Below, one piece after another: positions 27,601-37,021 of a stretch of 64,000 nucleotides of DNA (its first letter is position 1; each line of letters opens with the position of its first letter). Under the pieces are notes generated by a model. That model was given only the letters and a program-made list of their open reading frames with translations, was not told the DNA's origin and did no database searches. This stretch comes from CBDCWT01 sp965223305 (GTDB lineage: Bacteria; Planctomycetota; Planctomycetia; Pirellulales; Pirellulaceae): the NCBI GenBank assembly GCA_965223305.1, contig CBDCWT010000073.1, forward strand, positions 75,004-139,003. Reading direction: 5' to 3'. A program made the translations under genes and the position numbers.

Positions 27601-28485
27601 TTGCTGCTGAGCATGACAGGCCACGGAGCGGCTCAAGCGCGTCAGGATGACCTGTTCGTTGCGATCGAGATTCGCACCGTCAATAGCCGCTACTACAAGT
27701 TGAATCTGCGAACGACTGAGGGTTACACTTCGATTGAGCCCCGCGTGGACGAGTTGGTGCGGCGACAAGTGCGCCGCGGCACGGTTCAGTTGGATGTGCG
27801 TGTTGATCGGCAGTGTGGTGTGGAAGACGCGCGGATCAACGAGGGGTTACTTGCCAGCTACGTGCAACGATTGCGATCTGTGGCCAAGTCGCTTGGCCTT
27901 GCCGAGCCAGCTGAGCTGGGAGCTTTGCTGGCGCTCCCCGGTGTGGTGGACGACACGGCGAGCGTTGCTGCGGATGTCGATGCCGACTGGCCGCTGATCG
28001 GTGCAGTTCTTCGTGAGGCGTTGGACAATCTTGGCAGGATGCGGGCAGACGAAGGGCAGGCCATGGCTGTTGATTTGGCGGAGAACTGCCAGGCCATCCG
28101 CGGGCTGTTGGCGGCTGTGGAGACGAGGGCGCCGCTAGTTGTGGAACAGTACCGTGAGCGGATTCGAGATAGGGTCAACAAGCTGCTGGCCGAGTTTGAG
28201 GTCCGCGTCGAGTCGACTGACGTGATTCGAGAGGTGGCCCTGTTTGCGGAAAGGAGCGACGTCGCTGAGGAAGTTGTTCGGCTGCGCAGCCATCTCGATC
28301 AGTTCCACGACATCATGCAGCTGAACGAGAGCTCCGGGCGAAAGCTGGAGTTCGTGACACAAGAGATGTTCCGCGAGGCGAACACGATCGGTTCCAAGTC
28401 GAACGATGCGGAGATCGCCAAACAGGTGGTCGAGATCAAGGCTGGCGTCGAACGTATCCGGGAGATGATTCAGAACATCGAATGA
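27601..28485 (+). CDS. YicC family endoribonuclease
   Basis: 294 aa. LLSMTGHGAAQARQDDLFVA and IEIRTVNSRYYKLNLR match the YicC N-terminal domain; the C-terminus (RKLEFVTQEMFREANTIGSK, then SNDAEIAKQVVEIK) matches the DUF1732 end. E. coli YicC is an endoribonuclease linked to RNA turnover. TTG start at 27601 with AGGAGAGG nine bases upstream; gmk follows after 129 bp, a very common pairing. Confidence 0.92.
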   Translation: MLLSMTGHGAAQARQDDLFVAIEIRTVNSRYYKLNLRTTEGYTSIEPRVDELVRRQVRRGTVQLDVRVDRQCGVEDARINEGLLASYVQRLRSVAKSLGLAEPAELGALLALPGVVDDTASVAADVDADWPLIGAVLREALDNLGRMRADEGQAMAVDLAENCQAIRGLLAAVETRAPLVVEQYRERIRDRVNKLLAEFEVRVESTDVIREVALFAERSDVAEEVVRLRSHLDQFHDIMQLNESSGRKLEFVTQEMFREANTIGSKSNDAEIAKQVVEIKAGVERIREMIQNIE

Positions 28486-28614
28486 TCAGTCGCGGCATCG
28501 GCGGCCCGCGACTTGTGATGGTCGAGGGAAATCGAGTATGAAACTCGCCGGGGTTCGGGGGCGAGAGATCACGGAGCGGGCAGCACCGATGTTGACATTC
28601 ATGGCGGGTGGCAG

Positions 28615-29199
28615 GTGACGGAACAAGTGGCGAAAGTCGTGATCGTCTCAGGCCCATCGGGGGCCGGCAAGTCGACCGTCTTGCGGCGGGTGATCGCAGA
28701 GTGCCCACTGCCTTTGGAGTTGAGTGTTTCGGCAACAACCCGGCAGGCGCGGGAGGGTGAAGAGCACGGCAAGGACTACTGGTTTCTGTCGAAGGAAGAA
28801 TTCGCCCGTCGTCGCGAAGCCGGCGAGTTCCTAGAGTGCAAGGAAGTCTTCGGTTGCGGAGATTGGTACGGCACGCTTCGCAGTACCGTGACGGCTGGCT
28901 TGAAATCCGGAAAATGGGTAGTTTTAGAGATTGACGTCGAAGGCGCGATGTCGGTGCTCGACCAGCAGCCGGCCATCACGATCTTTCTGCACCCAGGCAG
29001 CGCCGAGGAGCTCGAAGCGAGACTGCGGCAGCGGGGGTCGGAAACCGAGGTGTCTATCCAACGGCGGCTGGAGGTCGCGCGGCGGGAGATGGAGATGATC
29101 TCTCGCTACGAGCACGAGGTGATCAACGGTACGGTGGAACAGGCGGTCGACGAGATTTGCGGGATTTTATTGCGCTACGATCGGACGGGTCCAGCTTGA
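28615..29199 (+). CDS. gmk: Guanylate kinase
   Basis: 194 aa. Phosphorylates GMP to GDP. P-loop GPSGAGKST lies at residues 13-21; SVSATTRQAREGEEHGKDYW is the GMP-binding segment and VVLEIDVEGA the central strand. GTG start at 28615. A nine-codon open frame starting at 28589 ends in TGA overlapping this GTG, which could allow coupling but has no other support. Confidence 0.94.
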   Translation: MTEQVAKVVIVSGPSGAGKSTVLRRVIAECPLPLELSVSATTRQAREGEEHGKDYWFLSKEEFARRREAGEFLECKEVFGCGDWYGTLRSTVTAGLKSGKWVVLEIDVEGAMSVLDQQPAITIFLHPGSAEELEARLRQRGSETEVSIQRRLEVARREMEMISRYEHEVINGTVEQAVDEICGILLRYDRTGPA

Positions 29200-29304
29200 G
29201 ATCACCCCTGGGTTGAACGGCCCAAAAAAAAGGTGTTCCCGGTTTTGGGGGCGGCAACAGACGAAGGTCCGAACAGAGCACAAGAACTTGATTGGGAGAC
29301 TCGA

Positions 29305-29568
29305 ATGCTAGAAGCACTCCGCGAGGAAGAGATTGTCAACAAGGTGGGTGGCCGGTTCAAGCTGTCGACTTTGATTCAGAAGCGACTAGTCCAGCTTAAT
29401 GCAGGGAGCCGCGCGCTGGTGGAGGCCGGGGCCGACAGCAAGATGGAAGTCGTGCTGCAAGAGATCTTGCACGACAAGATTTTTCTTGACACGTCCAACG
29501 AAGTCAAAATCACCGGTGATCTTCAGGAAAGCGGCGGTGCGCCGGACTTGAATCCAATGAACCTATGA
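29305..29568 (+). CDS. rpoZ: DNA-directed RNA polymerase omega subunit
   Basis: 87 aa. MLEALREEEIVNKVGGRFKL with STLIQKRLVQLNAGSRALVE corresponds to the RpoZ core helices that clamp the beta-prime subunit C-terminus. Start at ATG 29305 with GGGAG upstream; the frame is open back to 29233 but without family resemblance. Lies between gmk and coaC as in many bacteria, and its last codon overlaps the coaC start (ATGA). Confidence 0.85.
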   Translation: MLEALREEEIVNKVGGRFKLSTLIQKRLVQLNAGSRALVEAGADSKMEVVLQEILHDKIFLDTSNEVKITGDLQESGGAPDLNPMNL

Positions 29569-30116
29569 TCGATCGGGAAGTTCTGGTAGGTGTCACCGGC
29601 GGTGTGGCCGCTTTCAAGGCCGCGGCGCTGGTCAGCCAGCTGGTGCAAGGGGGCGCGGGCGTGTCGGTGGTGATGACGCAGTCCGCCGAGTGTTTCATTG
29701 GTCGAGCGACCTTTGCCGCGCTGACTGGGCGCCCGGTGGTGCAGGACACGTTTGACTCCAGTTATCCCTTAGGGCCGCATATCACGCTGGCCGAGCAGGC
29801 TGACTTGTTGTGTGTGGCACCAGCGACTGCCAGCTTTCTGGCCAAGGCTGCCAATGGACTAGCCGACGACCTGTTATCGACGTTGTATTTGTCTTTTACC
29901 GGCCCGGTGTTGGTGGCGCCGGCCATGAACTACCAGATGTGGGAGAAGGCTGCGGTCCAGCGAAACGTCGCCCAGCTGCGACAGGACGGTGTTCAGATCG
30001 TGGATCCAGAGGCCGGTTGGTTAAGTTGCCGCCAGCAAGGCGTGGGGCGAATGGCTGCCCCGGAAACGATCGTCGAAGCGATGCAGGCAGCTTTGGGTGA
30101 CCCGCGGCGCGGGTAG
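29565..30116 (+). CDS. coaC: Phosphopantothenoylcysteine decarboxylase (flavoprotein, CoaC half)
   Basis: 183 aa HFCD-family flavoprotein decarboxylating phosphopantothenoylcysteine in CoA synthesis. It begins VLVGVTGGVAAFKAAALVSQ, contains the catalytic His in LGPHITLAEQAD, the PAMNYQMW substrate motif (APAMNYQMW), and the flap Cys in GWLSCRQQGVGRM. In most bacteria this domain is fused to CoaB; here the ligase is a separate gene 320 bp downstream, with a REP-C pair between them. Confidence 0.9.
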   Translation: MIDREVLVGVTGGVAAFKAAALVSQLVQGGAGVSVVMTQSAECFIGRATFAALTGRPVVQDTFDSSYPLGPHITLAEQADLLCVAPATASFLAKAANGLADDLLSTLYLSFTGPVLVAPAMNYQMWEKAAVQRNVAQLRQDGVQIVDPEAGWLSCRQQGVGRMAAPETIVEAMQAALGDPRRG

Positions 30117-30232
30117 TTGCCGCGGGAGATTTGGGTCGGACCGTGGTCGGTAGTCGCCGCCGCATTACCTTCGCCCCAACGCCGTTAAGGACTTTTGCCC
30201 GACGTTCAGCCGCTATCCGATCGTAGCCGAAT

Positions 30233-30286
30233 TCGCCAGAGTTTGGCGGACTGCCAATTCGTCCAAATTCTGGCGAATTCGGCTAC
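30233..30286. repeat. REP-C inverted pair
   Basis: Two REP-C hairpins facing each other between coaC and coaB (30233-30256 and, inverted, 30263-30286). The whole 54 bp forms a larger palindrome with GTAGCCGAATTCGCCAGA at both ends, suggesting a transcript-level structure within the coaC-coaB spacer. The rest of 30117-30435 shows nothing. Confidence 0.7.
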
Positions 30287-30435
30287 AAGAAATGCTGAAC
30301 GGCGCTCTGCGAGGAACGGAATTCGCAACTTACTTGTCTTGCAGCGTCGCCACTCGGCCGAGAACTGCCCGTCGCGCGGATAGTCGGCAGTTTCCTAACA
30401 CTGGATCGTTTACTCAGCCCCCCTGCCCCGAATTC

Positions 30436-31071
30436 ATGGCACGCATCCTCATCACCGCTGGGCCAACTCGCCAGTACCTCGATCCCGTCCGCTACTTGAC
30501 GAATGCTTCCAGCGGTCGGATGGGCGGGGCGCTAGCCACTGCGGCGCTCGAATTGGGCCACCAGGTGGTACTGGTTACGGGTCCGGTGGAGGTGGAGTAT
30601 CCCGAGGAAGTGGAGAGGATCGACATCGTGACCACGGACGAGTTGCTGGCCGCCTGCCGCGAACGATTCCCGGCCTGCGATGGGATGATTGCTGCTGCGG
30701 CGCCTTGCGATTATCGTCCGCGGCACGTCGAGTCCAGCAAGATCGCCAAGACGGGAGAGCCGCTGGAGTTGCGGTTGATCGAGACACCCGATGTCGCCGC
30801 AACGATCGGCGCCGAGAAGCAACCCCATCAATGGACGGTCGGGTTTGCACTGGAGACGGAAGACCCTCGTTTCCGTGCGTTGGCGAAGCTCGAGCGGAAG
30901 AGCTGCAATCTGATTGTGCTGAACGGGCCGCAAGCGATGAATGCCGCGGACAATGAAGTCGAGGTGTTGAACCGGCAAGGCGAAGTCGTCGGTTGCCTGC
31001 GCGGCCCGAAGGTCGAAGTGGCGCGCGGTATTCTCCGGATCATCCAGGATCTGCTGATTGCTCCGAAGTGA
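30436..31071 (+). CDS. coaB: Phosphopantothenate-cysteine ligase (CoaB half)
   Basis: 211 aa. ILITAGPTRQYLDPVRYLTN and ASSGRMGGALATAA match the CoaB/DFP N-terminus (TAGGTxEPID.VR.I.N.SSGKMG). AAAAPCDYRP is the conserved AAVADYRP-like block and SSKIAKTGEPLELRLIETPD contains the KIKK-like nucleotide region. Joins cysteine to 4'-phosphopantothenate. Start at ATG 30436 (MARILITAGPT); the frame is open upstream to 30292 through repeat DNA. Confidence 0.88.
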   Translation: MARILITAGPTRQYLDPVRYLTNASSGRMGGALATAALELGHQVVLVTGPVEVEYPEEVERIDIVTTDELLAACRERFPACDGMIAAAAPCDYRPRHVESSKIAKTGEPLELRLIETPDVAATIGAEKQPHQWTVGFALETEDPRFRALAKLERKSCNLIVLNGPQAMNAADNEVEVLNRQGEVVGCLRGPKVEVARGILRIIQDLLIAPK

Positions 31072-31536
31072 GCGCGCCACCGCGGCGGGAACCAGCCCGC
31101 ACGCTTGCACACGCGGGGTAGTTCTCTTTGCAACGCCAGAGTGTCATGCAGCAGGGCGGTCACGTTTCTTTGTCTTCACACCTTTGCCCGCTAGCAGCGC
31201 GGGACTGCGCGAAACCAAGTGTGTTTACAGCAGCGAGCTGAAACAGCAAAAAGACTAGGCAATTTATGCACTTACAAAAAACTTTTCTCATTGGCAAAGT
31301 TGAGCTAAAGTTTAGGAGTCGCCTGTATCAATGCGACGAGCTGTGGTGAACCTGGGAACTGTAGAAGAGGGCCCCGCACAACCGCAGTTGCGACACATTC
31401 ATCACATTCGTTAGCCGCGACGGACAGTCGTTCCGTTTCCCTTTGCCCGGCAAACCGTGCAGGCGCACTTGCGCTGCGCCCGGATTTGCACGACGAGAAC
31501 TATGAAACCGCAACCTTGCATCACTGGGGCAGAGTC
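31072..31536. other. Intergenic region, nothing recognised
   Basis: No gene or known repeat identified. An A+T-rich patch at about 31255-31320 could be promoter DNA for the following small gene. Confidence 0.4.
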
Positions 31537-31872
31537 ATGAAGTGTACGGAACTTGCACAACGGATCGAGAGCATTCGCCCCGGGGCGAGCATCCGCGATG
31601 TCGCCCGTCTTTGCTTGCTGTTGTCGAACTCCTCGCACAGCTTGGAAGAACTGAACCGGGACGAAGTGTTGGAGGATCTCTGGCAGGAAATGGACCTGCG
31701 GATGCAAGCTGCGACCGACCAGCACGCCGCAATGACGGAAGAGCTGGAGTGTCTGGCGCGCTCGGATCCGCAGAAATTCAGCCCCGATCAGATTTGGATC
31801 CTGATTCGCGCGATCAAGGTGCAGAGCCAAATCTTGCAGCTGTACGTCGGCGAGCCTGCGCTCGACGTTTGA
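31537..31872 (+). CDS. Conserved hypothetical protein (111 aa)
   Basis: Function not recognised. Soluble, helical and acidic: KCTELAQRIESIRPGASIRD at the start, SSHSLEELNRDEVLEDLWQE in the middle. No cysteine pairs or membrane segment. ATG 31537 is preferred over a TTG at 31486. It stands alone between two sizeable non-coding stretches. Confidence 0.55.
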   Translation: MKCTELAQRIESIRPGASIRDVARLCLLLSNSSHSLEELNRDEVLEDLWQEMDLRMQAATDQHAAMTEELECLARSDPQKFSPDQIWILIRAIKVQSQILQLYVGEPALDV

Positions 31873-32241
31873 CTTCTTGTCTATAATCACCAACTCGACC
31901 CCGCCTTTTTACACGTCGCCGCAGTCAAGCACATCCGGGCTGCGAGCGACGTTTTTTGTTGGCCCGATTCGCCCAGGGCGAGTCGGCCGCTGCTTTCCGC
32001 GGCGGGTCCGCTGATAAGGCTGGCACAAGCACTATACGATCGCTGCGCTGGCGTTCTATAATCGAGTGTGGCATTGCGCCACGCACGTGACAGCCGGGTC
32101 CCTGCTGCTGATCTTCCAGGTAGGTGCGGCGTGCGGCAAGAAGGCGCAGCGGGAGTGCGGCCGGCACCAGCATTCCGAGGGGCAGCCAAACCGGGCACGG
32201 ACGACACAAAGAACCTAGCGACCTTGATGCAAGGAGCTACC
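31873..32241. promoter_or_regulatory. Leader/promoter region of the bifunctional-nuclease gene
   Basis: About 370 bp without a gene. TATAAT at 32057-32062 (in TTCTATAATCGAG) is a good -10 hexamer, roughly 180 bp before the start codon, though no clear -35 accompanies it. A second TATAAT is at about 31880-31885, just after the preceding gene. Both are sequence matches only. Confidence 0.35.
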
Positions 32242-32643
32242 ATGCCGGTCGAGATGAAGTTATCTCGGATTATTATCAGCGAAATCAACGACTCGCAGGT
32301 TATTTACTTGAAGGAAGTCGACGGGGATCGGCAGTTCCCGATCTTGATTGGTATCTTCGAGGCGACCAGCATTGACCGGCGCGTGAAGCAGGATCGCCCG
32401 CCTCGTCCGTTGACACATGATCTGGTCGTCAACATCGTGGGGGCGATGGGCGGTGAGCTGGATAGTGTCGTGGTCAGCGAGTTGCGCGAGCATACTTACT
32501 ATGCCAAGCTGCGCGTCAAGTTGGACGGCGAGATCATCGAGATCGACTCGCGCCCGTCGGATGCGATTGCCATCGCGGTCACCTGCGATCCGCATCTGCC
32601 GATCTACGTGTCGGAAGATGTGCTCGAGGACGTACTCGACTAG
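32242..32643 (+). CDS. Bifunctional nuclease (BFN/DUF151) domain protein
   Basis: 133 aa. MKLSRIIISEINDSQVIYLK, then RQFPILIGIFEATSIDR, and IDSRPSDAIAIAVTCDPHLP form the DUF151 pattern (family core: ..LPIWIG..EA.AI.... and ...ARPSDAIALA.R...PI). Plant members have DNase and RNase activity; bacterial roles are poorly defined. Start at ATG 32242 with AAGGAG five bases upstream. Confidence 0.88.
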   Translation: MPVEMKLSRIIISEINDSQVIYLKEVDGDRQFPILIGIFEATSIDRRVKQDRPPRPLTHDLVVNIVGAMGGELDSVVVSELREHTYYAKLRVKLDGEIIEIDSRPSDAIAIAVTCDPHLPIYVSEDVLEDVLD

Positions 32644-32692
32644 CCGTGCCTCGCTGGCGATTGGCTTCATAGGTACACCAGTGGTTTGCGCT

Positions 32693-33497
32693 CGGGAGGG
32701 CGAGGCTCCTGCCGAGCCGTCTTCCCACGTATCGGTTTCGCGTTCACTCTGCTTCTGGCGGACGGCACACGGAGTGTGCCTGCTACGGAAGACAGGATCA
32801 ACATGATGAACAGGATTGCGGTGGCGGCTCCACGGCGGGCAACAGTCGTGTAGGACGCCCGGGAGGGCGAGGCTCCTGCCGAGCCGTTTTCCTGCGTATC
32901 GGTTTCGTGTTTACTCTGCTTCTGGCGGACGGCACACGGAGTGTGCCTGCTACGGAAGACATGATGAACAGGATTGCGGTGGCGGCTCCACAGCGGGCAA
33001 CAGTCGTGTAGGACGCCCGGGAAGGCGAGGCTCCCGCCGAGCCGTTTTCCCGCGTGTTGGTTTCGTGTTTACTTTGCTTCTGGCGGACGGCACACGGAGT
33101 GTGCCTGCTACAGAAGACAGGATCAACATGATGAACAGGATTGCGGTGGCGGCTCCACGGCGGGCAACAGTCGTGTAGGACGCCCGGGAGGGCGAGGCTC
33201 CTGCCGAGCTGTTCTCCCGCGTATCGGTTTCGTGTTTACTCTGCTTCTGGCGGACGGCACACGGAGTGTGCCTGCTACGGAAGACAGGATCAACATGATG
33301 AACAGGATTGCGGTGGCGGCTCCACAGCGGGCAACAGTCGTGTAGGACACCCGGGAGGGCGAGGCTCCTGCCGAGCCGTTTTCCCGCGTGTTGGTTTCGT
33401 GTTTACTTTGCTTCTGGCGGACGGCACACGGAGTGTGCCTGCTACAGAAAAAAGCGGCTCCGCAGGAGCGTCGCCCTCCCGGTGTGTCGCTTCGGTT
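32693..33497. repeat. Tandem array of a ~167-bp composite repeat (about 4.5 units)
   Basis: Units begin CGGGAGGGCGAGGCTCCTGC at 32693, 32860, 33018, 33185 and 33352 (spacings 167, 158, 167, 167; the 158 reflects a 9-bp loss). Each unit contains a REP-B hairpin, then GACAGGATCAACATGATGAA and a GGCGGGCAACAGTCGTGTAG segment. The fifth unit stops after REP-B, and an inverted copy of the first ~25 bp closes the array at about 33470-33497. A solitary unit lies at about 37256-37412. 167 is not a multiple of three and the open frames through it shift between units, so it is not coding. Confidence 0.9.
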
Positions 33498-33622
33498 CCA
33501 GCACCTTCAGCGGCACTAGCCAGCCGCTAGCAGCTCTTGCTCGGCGTCTTTTCTTGCTAAAGTTGGTTCCACCTTGAAAGATTGTGCTGGAAGGTGTGAG
33601 TCACTACATAGAAAGGGCCCCG

Positions 33623-34336
33623 ATGTCACTGCTTCCGGAAACTCGCAGCAGCTTGATCGCTCGCATCGTCGACGTCGGAGATGCCGATGCGTGGCGTGAC
33701 TTCAGCTCGCTGTACGAACCCTTTATCTACCGCCAAGCTCGCCGCTACGGACTACAACACGAAGATGCCCAAGAGCTGGTTCAAGATGTCTTGCTGGCCG
33801 TCTCCCGTGCGGTGGGACGGTTTACCGTCGATCCCCAAAAAGGACGGTTTCGGACCTGGCTGTACGCCGTGGGCCGCAACGTCTGTCTCCAGCATCTCAG
33901 GCGGATACGCGAGCGCGAAGACGCCAGCGGCGGGACGAGCGATGTTCTGAGCGACCTCGCCGATCCTCAGTCACTTCGATCGCGTGAGCTTGATACGGAA
34001 CTGAAGCGGCACGCCTTTCTGTGGGTGGCCCGTCATATCCGTGGTGAGTTCCACGCCAAGACTTGGGACTGCTTCTGGCGCACCGCCGTCCAGAATCACT
34101 CGATTCAAAACACGGCCGAGGAGTTGGGGATGTCGGTCGGGGCGATTTACGTGGCCCGTAGCCGTGTGATGGCTCGACTCCGTGCGCGGGTCCAAGAGAT
34201 CACGCTAGACGGTCTAGATCTTTTCGACCGAGAGTCACACGACCCTCCTGCTGTGTGCGAGGACAACGGTGATCCGAGCGACCCTGCCAGCCGCCTGGCG
34301 TCATCAGCACCGCCTCAAGGGAAACGAGCAGTATGA
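33623..34336 (+). CDS. ECF-type RNA polymerase sigma factor
   Basis: 237 aa. Region 2 includes DAQELVQDVLLAVSRAVGRF and RFRTWLYAVGRNVCLQHLRR; region 4 is the HTH SIQNTAEELGMSVGAIYVAR followed by SRVMARLRARV. It recruits RNA polymerase to a dedicated promoter set. Start at ATG 33623 (MSLLPETRSS) with AAAGGG upstream. Its stop overlaps the kinase start (ATGA), so sigma factor and kinase are translationally coupled; the kinase is the likely regulator. ECF-kinase pairs of this type are characteristic of planctomycetes. Confidence 0.9.
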   Translation: MSLLPETRSSLIARIVDVGDADAWRDFSSLYEPFIYRQARRYGLQHEDAQELVQDVLLAVSRAVGRFTVDPQKGRFRTWLYAVGRNVCLQHLRRIREREDASGGTSDVLSDLADPQSLRSRELDTELKRHAFLWVARHIRGEFHAKTWDCFWRTAVQNHSIQNTAEELGMSVGAIYVARSRVMARLRARVQEITLDGLDLFDRESHDPPAVCEDNGDPSDPASRLASSAPPQGKRAV

Positions 34337-36133
34337 AACGCATCCTTCCCAATCAACTAGCCAGAAACGGTTGTTCCCGACAGGCTCTGGGAGCTCTCTT
34401 GCGAGACGAGCTGCAAGAGGAACTAGCCGAACGGCTGACAGTTCATCTCAACGATTGTGAAACGTGCCAGCTACGACTCACTGAGGCTGCCGCGGAGTCG
34501 AGCTGGTGGCTCGAAGCCACTCGCTGGCTCGAGACTGCCGGCGACGAGTTGGAGGAGTATGAATCCGACGACTTCGATTGGACGGACGACTTTTCGCGGA
34601 CCAAGGACGGGTTGGTTGAAATCGGACTGCTGCGCGACTCCGATCAGCCTGGTGTGATTGGCGTGTTAGGACGTTACGAAGTCACGCGGGTACTCGGGAT
34701 GGGCGGCACTGGAATCGTGATGCAGGCGCACGACACGGAGCTAAATCGCACGGTTGCGATCAAGGTGTTGGCGCCGGCTCTGGCGGCGCATGGGCCGGCG
34801 CGGCGCCGTTTCGCGCGAGAAGGCAGGGCCGTGGCAGCGGTTGCCCATGAGAACGTGGTTGCTGTCTATCACGTCGAGGCAGAGAATGCGATCCCTTACC
34901 TCGTCATGCAGTTTGTCGACGGTAAGTCCTTGCAGGATGTGGTGGCGGACGAGGGCCCGCTTGACGTGCGGACGGCGCTGCGGTTGACCGCACAGATTGC
35001 AGCGGCCCTTGAAGCAGCTCACGCGCAGGGGCTGGTCCATCGGGATGTGAAGCCCGCCAATATCTTGGTCGGGGCCACAGGACAGCGAATCTGGATCACC
35101 GACTTTGGCTTGGCCCGGGCGGTCGACGACGCCAGCCTCACCCGCACAGGGTTCATTGCCGGCACGCCTCACTATATGTCGCCAGAACAAGCTCGAGGCG
35201 AGGCGGTCCCGCGCCAGCAGTGACCTGTTCGGGTTGGGAAGTGTCCTTTACTTCATGCTCGCCGGGCGACCTCCCTTTCGCGCCGAGCGAACGCTGGCCA
35301 TCTTGAATCGTATCTGTACACAACCGCATCGGCCGATTCGGGAGGTCAACTCAGACGTTCCTCCCGCCATCGTACGTTTGCTTGATCGGTTGCTGGCCAA
35401 GGCAACCGCAGAGCGCTACGAAAACGCAGCAACGGTGCGAGCTGACTGCTTGAAATTGTTGTCTGACGGTCTGTGGGACGAACAAGCTGTGGGTGCTAGT
35501 GGCCCGCGGGTATCTCGCTGGCGAAAATGGCGGCCGTATGTCGCGACAGCGTCGGTACTGGGGGCTGTGGGGTTGCTAGTTGCCTTTATAGTTGCGCGAC
35601 CTCGCACAGACGGCGCGGCAGCGATGTCTGCAGCTCGGAGCCACGAGCCTGTTCGAGCGGAAAACCAAACAGACCTGGACACCTCTGCTCTGATACCCCC
35701 AGTAGCTCCCGTGGAATCGACCCACGAAGACAACGACTACACGGGGTTCCCCAAGCCGGAGAACGGACTTTGGCGTTCATCGCTGCCTGACGCGACACCG
35801 CTAGCGCCCCCACGGGATCAACTCGCTGGCTACGAGTCCACCGTGTCACAAGCAGCTCAGCCTCGTGCGGCGAGATCGGACCTGACTCAGCTGCCAGATC
35901 TTCCTACTGAGGAGGTGGCTCGACAGTTCCGGCCTCAGACGGACGCATGGTCTGCGGAACTGGCGGCGCTGCAGGCGGAAGTTCTACGTGTCGAAACACA
36001 GATCCAGTCGGCGCAGCCGTTGCTCCCGCCCGTGGTTGGTGTTGGCACGGATCCATTCGCCGCGTCTCTACGCGAAGTTCAAGAATACCTGTGGGCGCTG
36101 GAAGACCGGCCGACGTGGGGCTGGCAAGACTAG
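34333..36133 (+). CDS. Membrane Ser/Thr protein kinase with N-terminal zinc-finger-like motif (one frameshift)
   Basis: About 599 aa once one extra C in GGTCCCGCG (near 35208) is removed. Residues 38-45 (HLNDCETC) form an HxxxCxxC motif like that of zinc-binding anti-sigma factors. The kinase domain spans about 113-370: LGMGGTGIVMQ glycine loop, AIKVLAP (Lys144), VHRDVKPANIL, ITDFGLARA and MSPEQARGE. A membrane helix follows (VATASVLGAVGLLVAFIVA), then a ~190-residue probably periplasmic tail with low-complexity and coiled-coil segments. Coupled to the ECF sigma gene, so probably its controlling partner. Confidence 0.88.
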
Positions 36134-36199
36134 CTCGCAGGCCACCACCAGCTCGAAAGCTAACTGAGTCCCTTAACCCTTGCGAAAGGACCTATCGCC

Positions 36200-37021
36200 A
36201 TGGCGAAAACGGCCGTTGGAATTGCGATCTTCAGCCTGACTCTTTCTGTGTTGGCGAGCGGCAGCGGTGCGCAGGAAGCCTACCGCACCGAACGAGTGCC
36301 AGATGCCCAGAGCTATGGGCGGAGCAACGGTGGTCTTGAGGCGTACGTCGACGCGTCACAAGAACCTTCAGCATACGTTGATGTACGTTACGTCGATCAA
36401 AAGAGGGTGAACGAGGATATATCGGCTCCCAACCAACCGCCGCGGCGAGTCCATCGGTTGGTACAAGAGACAAAACATGTTCGCATTCCAGTGACCGCTG
36501 ATCTCGATTCGCTCGATCTTCCAGCCGACGGAAAACGGGCAGCCGTCTTGGCGGTGACCGCAGCCCGTCACGATGGGTTGCTCAAAAAGCTAAAAGAGGC
36601 CAAGACGGAAGACGAGAAAGACGCCGCTACAGAAGCCCTGACAGATAACTACACGCGCCATTACGCAATCGAGACCTGGTGGCGGCAGCAGAAACTGGTC
36701 GAATTGGAGAAGAAGCTGACTGACCTGCGTGAACAGGTAGAGCAGAGACAAGGCTCGCAGGAGCGGTATGTCACGGCCGCCATGACGATTGCTCAGCTGT
36801 GGGCCGATGGCATCGCCATTACTCCACCCAAGCCGCGCCGGATCAGTGACCCCGGTGGTCCGTACGTACCGGTGCGGCCGATCTTGCCGGTAGATCCACC
36901 CGGTCCTGCGGTTTCGCCGCCATCGTTAGACTCCCTGACGCCGCCAATCCCGGCGGCACCCGCGCCGCGGGTAAGGCCCCCGAGTGTCGAGCCACTGAGC
37001 GCCGAACCACCACGCTTCTGA
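36200..37021 (+). CDS. Exported hypothetical protein with Pro-rich C-terminus
   Basis: 273 aa. Signal peptide at residues 1-24 (ending GSGAQEA). The centre (about 100-190) is helical and probably coiled coil (LKKLKEAKTEDEKDAATEAL and LEKKLTDLREQVEQRQGSQE). The last ~60 residues are Pro-rich, of a type seen in periplasmic linker or wall-spanning regions. No family recognised. It lies 66 bp downstream of the kinase and may belong to the same sigma-kinase module. Confidence 0.65.
   Translation: MAKTAVGIAIFSLTLSVLASGSGAQEAYRTERVPDAQSYGRSNGGLEAYVDASQEPSAYVDVRYVDQKRVNEDISAPNQPPRRVHRLVQETKHVRIPVTADLDSLDLPADGKRAAVLAVTAARHDGLLKKLKEAKTEDEKDAATEALTDNYTRHYAIETWWRQQKLVELEKKLTDLREQVEQRQGSQERYVTAAMTIAQLWADGIAITPPKPRRISDPGGPYVPVRPILPVDPPGPAVSPPSLDSLTPPIPAAPAPRVRPPSVEPLSAEPPRF

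Noticed and set aside
28589..28618. Nine-codon open frame overlapping the gmk start
   Set aside because: Could be a leader peptide, but has no ribosome-binding site or biased content; chance is sufficient.
32693..33497. Possible CRISPR array
   Set aside because: Units are 167 bp and almost entirely identical, with no short repeat/variable spacer pattern and no cas genes nearby.
32816..33577. Series of open frames with similar protein sequence in the repeat array
   Set aside because: They arise from the 167-bp tandem repeat; the unit is not a multiple of three and each frame is rewritten at the next unit.
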